DNA from: an archaeon
GTDB lineage: Archaea; Asgardarchaeota; Hermodarchaeia; Hermodarchaeales; Hermodarchaeaceae
Reading direction: 5' to 3'
DNA: 7,696 bases
Assembly (NCBI GenBank): GCA_016550485.1
Contig: JABXGV010000216.1
Span: 1-7,696 of the forward strand
The position numbers and the translations under genes were made by a program. The notes under the pieces were generated by a model. That model ran no database searches. It was not told where the DNA came from and worked only from the letters and a program-made list of their open reading frames with translations. The number at the start of each line of letters is the position of its first letter. The first letter of the stretch is position 1. Shown in pieces: positions 5,586 through 7,696 of the stretch.

Positions 5586-5599
5586 GTTAGCCAGCTAAC
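5586..5599. repeat. Perfect 14-base inverted repeat next to the TATA-like box
   Basis: GTTAGC-CA-GCTAAC has six-base arms with a two-base spacer. It lies in the 73-base gap between the propeller gene and the 131-residue gene, one base from the TATA-like box, where a B-recognition element would be. A dimeric regulator bound here would interfere with or promote TBP/TFB binding. Alternatively it is a hairpin at the end of the propeller transcript, though no T-run follows. Confidence 0.45.
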
Positions 5600-5614
5600 C
5601 ATGTTCGACTTAGT

Positions 5615-7288
5615 CTAAGCAGGGAGAAAGAAAAAAATCATACAGAGAGCTATCAAAAGAAGTACTCCAACGATGCAGAGAAGTCGTCTTTTTCGTTCCG
5701 GTCTGATGATGCCAACCTTGACTGCTACAACAAGCAAGGCTAAGGTAATTCCCGCTATCCCAAGCATAATGGCTAGTTTCATCGGTGTGAGAGTGACAAT
5801 GACATTGAAGATGCCAACAAGTTCGTTACCGTAGCTATCATTGACCATCACTCGAACTCCGTGTATTCCTAGCGCTAGGGGTTGTGTGTTTGTTATCACT
5901 CCTGAGTCGTCTACTGAGAATAATGGCGATTCGATAATTTGCCATGTGTCCAAGCCCTGAGGGTCTTGGGCGGTCAGCTGACAGCTAAAGGGTAACCCGA
6001 AACCGACTACCTGGTCCGTGGGGGGGTCCACCCAGGTGGGCGGAACATCATCGGGTAGGCGCACGAGCCATACATCTCGACCAGGCATACTGGCGGTTCT
6101 GTTAATGTACCCAGTAAATGCTAATCCCCCAGCGCTGCACTCGGTCAATGAGAACGCTTGAGCTTGGTCATAGAAGCCGTACACCTGAAGTTGTTCTTGG
6201 TGGCCGGTATCATTTGTGCGTATTAACCATGCATTCTTGTTGACTCCAATACCTGTGGTACTGGCTGTGATGGCGAATCCGCCACCGGAATACTCCACAA
6301 CGGAGGTCCCTAGGCCGCCTATTGCCTCAGGGTAAGAGTGGTTCCAGAGCGGTTGACCAGTTGTATCTGTGCGAAGCAGCCATGGTTGGAACCAGGCTTC
6401 GTACAGGACATCGCAGGTGTAGCCGACAATGGCTAAATCGCCGTTAGTGCATTCGATTATTGATTCGCTGTAGTCGTAGTTCTTGTTGTCGTAGTATCTT
6501 GTCCACATGTGCCCTCCTGTGGAGTTGATGCGGACGAGTTGTACATCGTAGAATCCACCCTGTTCTCTGTGGCCGGTGATGGCGAAGCCTGAATCACTGG
6601 TGCATTCTGTGATAGCCCAGCCGAATTCAATTTCCGAGCCACCAATCACGGTATCCCACAGGAGATTACCCTGGATATCGGTTTTCACCACCCAGAAGTC
6701 GCCATTCTCTGCACCAAAGTTGAAGGTCGTTCCTGCCACAGCGAAGCCATGATCACCGCACTCAACCACGGATAACCCATAGTCACTGGCAGTTGAGTTA
6801 CCAAAGACCTTCATCCAGCGCAACGCCCCATCAGTATTTGTGCGGATTAGCAGCATATAGTCGCTTGTTAGGTTACTGAGAATTCCCGCAATGGCAAACC
6901 CTCCATCATAGCACTCCACTAGGGAAAGTCCTACTTCAACCTCGAAGATATCTGGAATACCATAGTGATTGCTCCACAGTAAATTGCCCTGGCTATCCGT
7001 GCGTATAAGGAGAACATCCTCGTCCCAGTTAGCACCAGTATAATTTACTCCTGCGATTGCAAACCCATTGTCGGCGCATTCAACTAATGAATAGCCTTCC
7101 TCGCATATCCCAGGATCGGGATTACCCAAGCTCCTACTCCAAAGTGGTTCCTGAGGCTGAGACTTACTTGATTGATGAACTACTTGGGTGTGTTCACCTG
7201 AGAAGGGGATATTGCCGGTAGATTGAGTGGACACGATTGTCAGGAGAAGGAGGATAACAAGGAGAAGTGAGGGCCATTTTTTGTCCAT
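5615..7288 (-). CDS. Exported membrane-anchored seven-repeat beta-propeller protein with cadherin/Ig-like domain
   Basis: A 557-residue predicted cell-surface protein of no recognised specific function. Residues 1-24 form a signal peptide (Lys-Lys followed by a Leu/Ile/Val run). Residues about 48-411 hold seven imperfect repeats of 51-55 residues. Each has a core like SLVECxDGGFAIAG (near 67, 122, 173, 225, 276, 329 and 380), then a D-x-WLIRTD-type strand, a GN/TG turn and LW. Seven copies, with an LW strand before the first that could close the ring, fit a seven-bladed propeller. Residues about 412-500 resemble a cadherin/Ig-like module (PPTWVDPPTDQ, then FSVDDSGVIT and GVRVMVNDSYGN). Helices at about 503-527 and 536-556 flank a basic loop (RPERKRR), placing the loop inside and the propeller outside. 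The ATG at 7288 has GAGG eight bases upstream. Such proteins are common, mostly uncharacterised, in archaea and some bacteria; adhesion or ligand binding is only a guess. Confidence 0.9.
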   Translation of the reverse strand: MDKKWPSLLLVILLLLTIVSTQSTGNIPFSGEHTQVVHQSSKSQPQEPLWSRSLGNPDPGICEEGYSLVECADNGFAIAGVNYTGANWDEDVLLIRTDSQGNLLWSNHYGIPDIFEVEVGLSLVECYDGGFAIAGILSNLTSDYMLLIRTNTDGALRWMKVFGNSTASDYGLSVVECGDHGFAVAGTTFNFGAENGDFWVVKTDIQGNLLWDTVIGGSEIEFGWAITECTSDSGFAITGHREQGGFYDVQLVRINSTGGHMWTRYYDNKNYDYSESIIECTNGDLAIVGYTCDVLYEAWFQPWLLRTDTTGQPLWNHSYPEAIGGLGTSVVEYSGGGFAITASTTGIGVNKNAWLIRTNDTGHQEQLQVYGFYDQAQAFSLTECSAGGLAFTGYINRTASMPGRDVWLVRLPDDVPPTWVDPPTDQVVGFGLPFSCQLTAQDPQGLDTWQIIESPLFSVDDSGVITNTQPLALGIHGVRVMVNDSYGNELVGIFNVIVTLTPMKLAIMLGIAGITLALLVVAVKVGIIRPERKRRLLCIVGVLLLIALCMIFFFLPA

Positions 7289-7296
7289 ATCTCTTT

Positions 7297-7300
7297 CCTC
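7297..7300 (-). promoter_or_regulatory. Ribosome binding site of the propeller gene
   Basis: The minus strand reads CGAGGAAAGAGATATG, with GAGG eight bases before the ATG at 7288. This supports the start that gives an intact signal peptide. Confidence 0.5.
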
Positions 7301-7306
7301 GTTGAA

Positions 7307-7315
7307 CTATAAATT
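7307..7315 (-). promoter_or_regulatory. Weak TATA-like element before the propeller gene
   Basis: The minus strand reads AATTTATAG only about 20 bases before the ATG. Standard archaeal spacing would make the transcript almost leaderless, at odds with the ribosome site at 7297-7300. The real promoter may be further upstream inside the aminotransferase gene, or the two genes may be co-transcribed. Confidence 0.25.
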
Positions 7316-7342
7316 ATGTTAAATTCATGATGGAGTGGCTAA

Positions 7343-7696
7343 TCAGCTTATTGTAGCGTGGAATTCCCTCAGCTGATTTGAGGCTGCGACAAGGCGTGGG
7401 GCGATGGTTTCTACAAAAGTATCCGGGTTACCTATGGCGTGTTGGCGGTTTTCTCGAAAGGTCTGCAGCGCGGTTTCACCGTCATAATCAACGGTGGCAA
7501 TTCGGATGCAGAGGTTTCCTAGTGGCATGCCGAATTCCGAACCTGGTAGGCTCGCCACGTTCCATTTCTTCAGCAATGTTTCGCCTAGCTCTTTGGAGGT
7601 CGTGATTCCCATTCTCTTGAGGGCTTGCTGGTGCTCGTTCCAGTCAGGCATAAGGTAGAACGCGCCTTGTGGAGGAGGGCAGCGGATTCCAGCTCC
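7343..7696 (-). CDS. Class I/II PLP-dependent aminotransferase, C-terminal fragment (gene continues beyond the window)
   Basis: This is the last 117 residues of a pyridoxal-phosphate aminotransferase; the reading frame is open to the window edge at 7696, so the start and the PLP-lysine domain lie outside. The first ATG in the window (7651) is internal: the residues before it read PPPQGAFYLMPDW, the PxGAFY(L/F)xP strand that opens the C-terminal small domain of fold-type I aminotransferases. Further on are LPGSEFGMP (about residues 50-58 of the fragment) and LCIRIATVD (62-70), whose arginine (65) corresponds to the conserved arginine that binds the substrate carboxylate in the aspartate aminotransferase family. 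After that motif the tail runs about 50 residues, longer than the usual single helix. Substrate cannot be told from this part. It ends 54 bases before the next gene on the same strand. The family is firm; the specific enzyme is unknown. Confidence 0.9.
   Translation of the reverse strand, partial: GAGIRCPPPQGAFYLMPDWNEHQQALKRMGITTSKELGETLLKKWNVASLPGSEFGMPLGNLCIRIATVDYDGETALQTFRENRQHAIGNPDTFVETIAPRLVAASNQLREFHATIS

Noticed and set aside
7343..7651. Treating the final frame as a complete 102-residue gene starting at ATG 7651
   Set aside because: The frame stays open to the window edge and the residues before the ATG continue an aminotransferase motif, so the ATG is internal.
1..7696. Mobile element, CRISPR, tRNA or defence system
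   Set aside because: There are no terminal repeats, transposase or integrase motifs, regularly spaced repeats, or cloverleaf-like sequence. The only multi-copy repeats are protein-level propeller blades and short leader motifs.

Overview
The window reads as chromosomal DNA of an archaeon. The protein set suggests an anaerobic, acetyl-CoA-pathway lineage, and an Asgard archaeon (for example Thorarchaeia-like) is my best guess. The support is: a gamma subunit of the archaeal acetyl-CoA decarbonylase/synthase (CdhE), an AbrB-PhoU fusion regulator of a type common in archaea, a secreted repeat protein anchored by C-terminal membrane helices, and AT-rich TATA-like boxes instead of bacterial -35/-10 pairs. 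The domain assignment is fairly safe. The lineage is inference from memory of similar proteins.

All eight genes lie on the minus strand, so they read from high to low coordinates. In that order they are: the C-terminal end of a class I PLP aminotransferase (cut by the window edge at 7696); a 557-residue exported seven-repeat beta-propeller protein with a cadherin/Ig-like domain and two membrane helices; an unrecognised 131-residue protein; an unrecognised 106-residue cysteine-rich protein; cdhE; a CooC-like nickel-insertion ATPase; a short DUF362 protein; and an AbrB-PhoU regulator. No gap exceeds 150 bases, and I see no tRNA, rRNA, CRISPR array, insertion sequence or integration site.

The metabolic core is cdhE-cooC (4703 to 2370). 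CdhE is the corrinoid/Fe-S subunit that carries the methyl group to acetyl-CoA synthase. CooC-type ATPases support nickel insertion into CO dehydrogenase or acetyl-CoA synthase. DUF362 follows 61 bases after cooC and may share its transcript. The two small unknown genes directly upstream of cdhE (5541 to 4800) are 25 bases apart and probably form one unit. They could be accessory to the same complex, but that is context only. The AbrB-PhoU gene has its own strong TATA-like element and a TTG start. The propeller gene and the aminotransferase look functionally unrelated to the core.

The leaders hold small structures of possible regulatory meaning: a 14-base inverted repeat next to a TATA-like box before the 131-residue gene, a hairpin and a direct repeat in the cdhE leader, a hairpin covering a GAGG ahead of the DUF362 gene, and an inverted repeat between the DUF362 and PhoU genes. 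No clearly new system is demonstrated. The best candidate for something undescribed is the pair of small proteins joined to cdhE/cooC.
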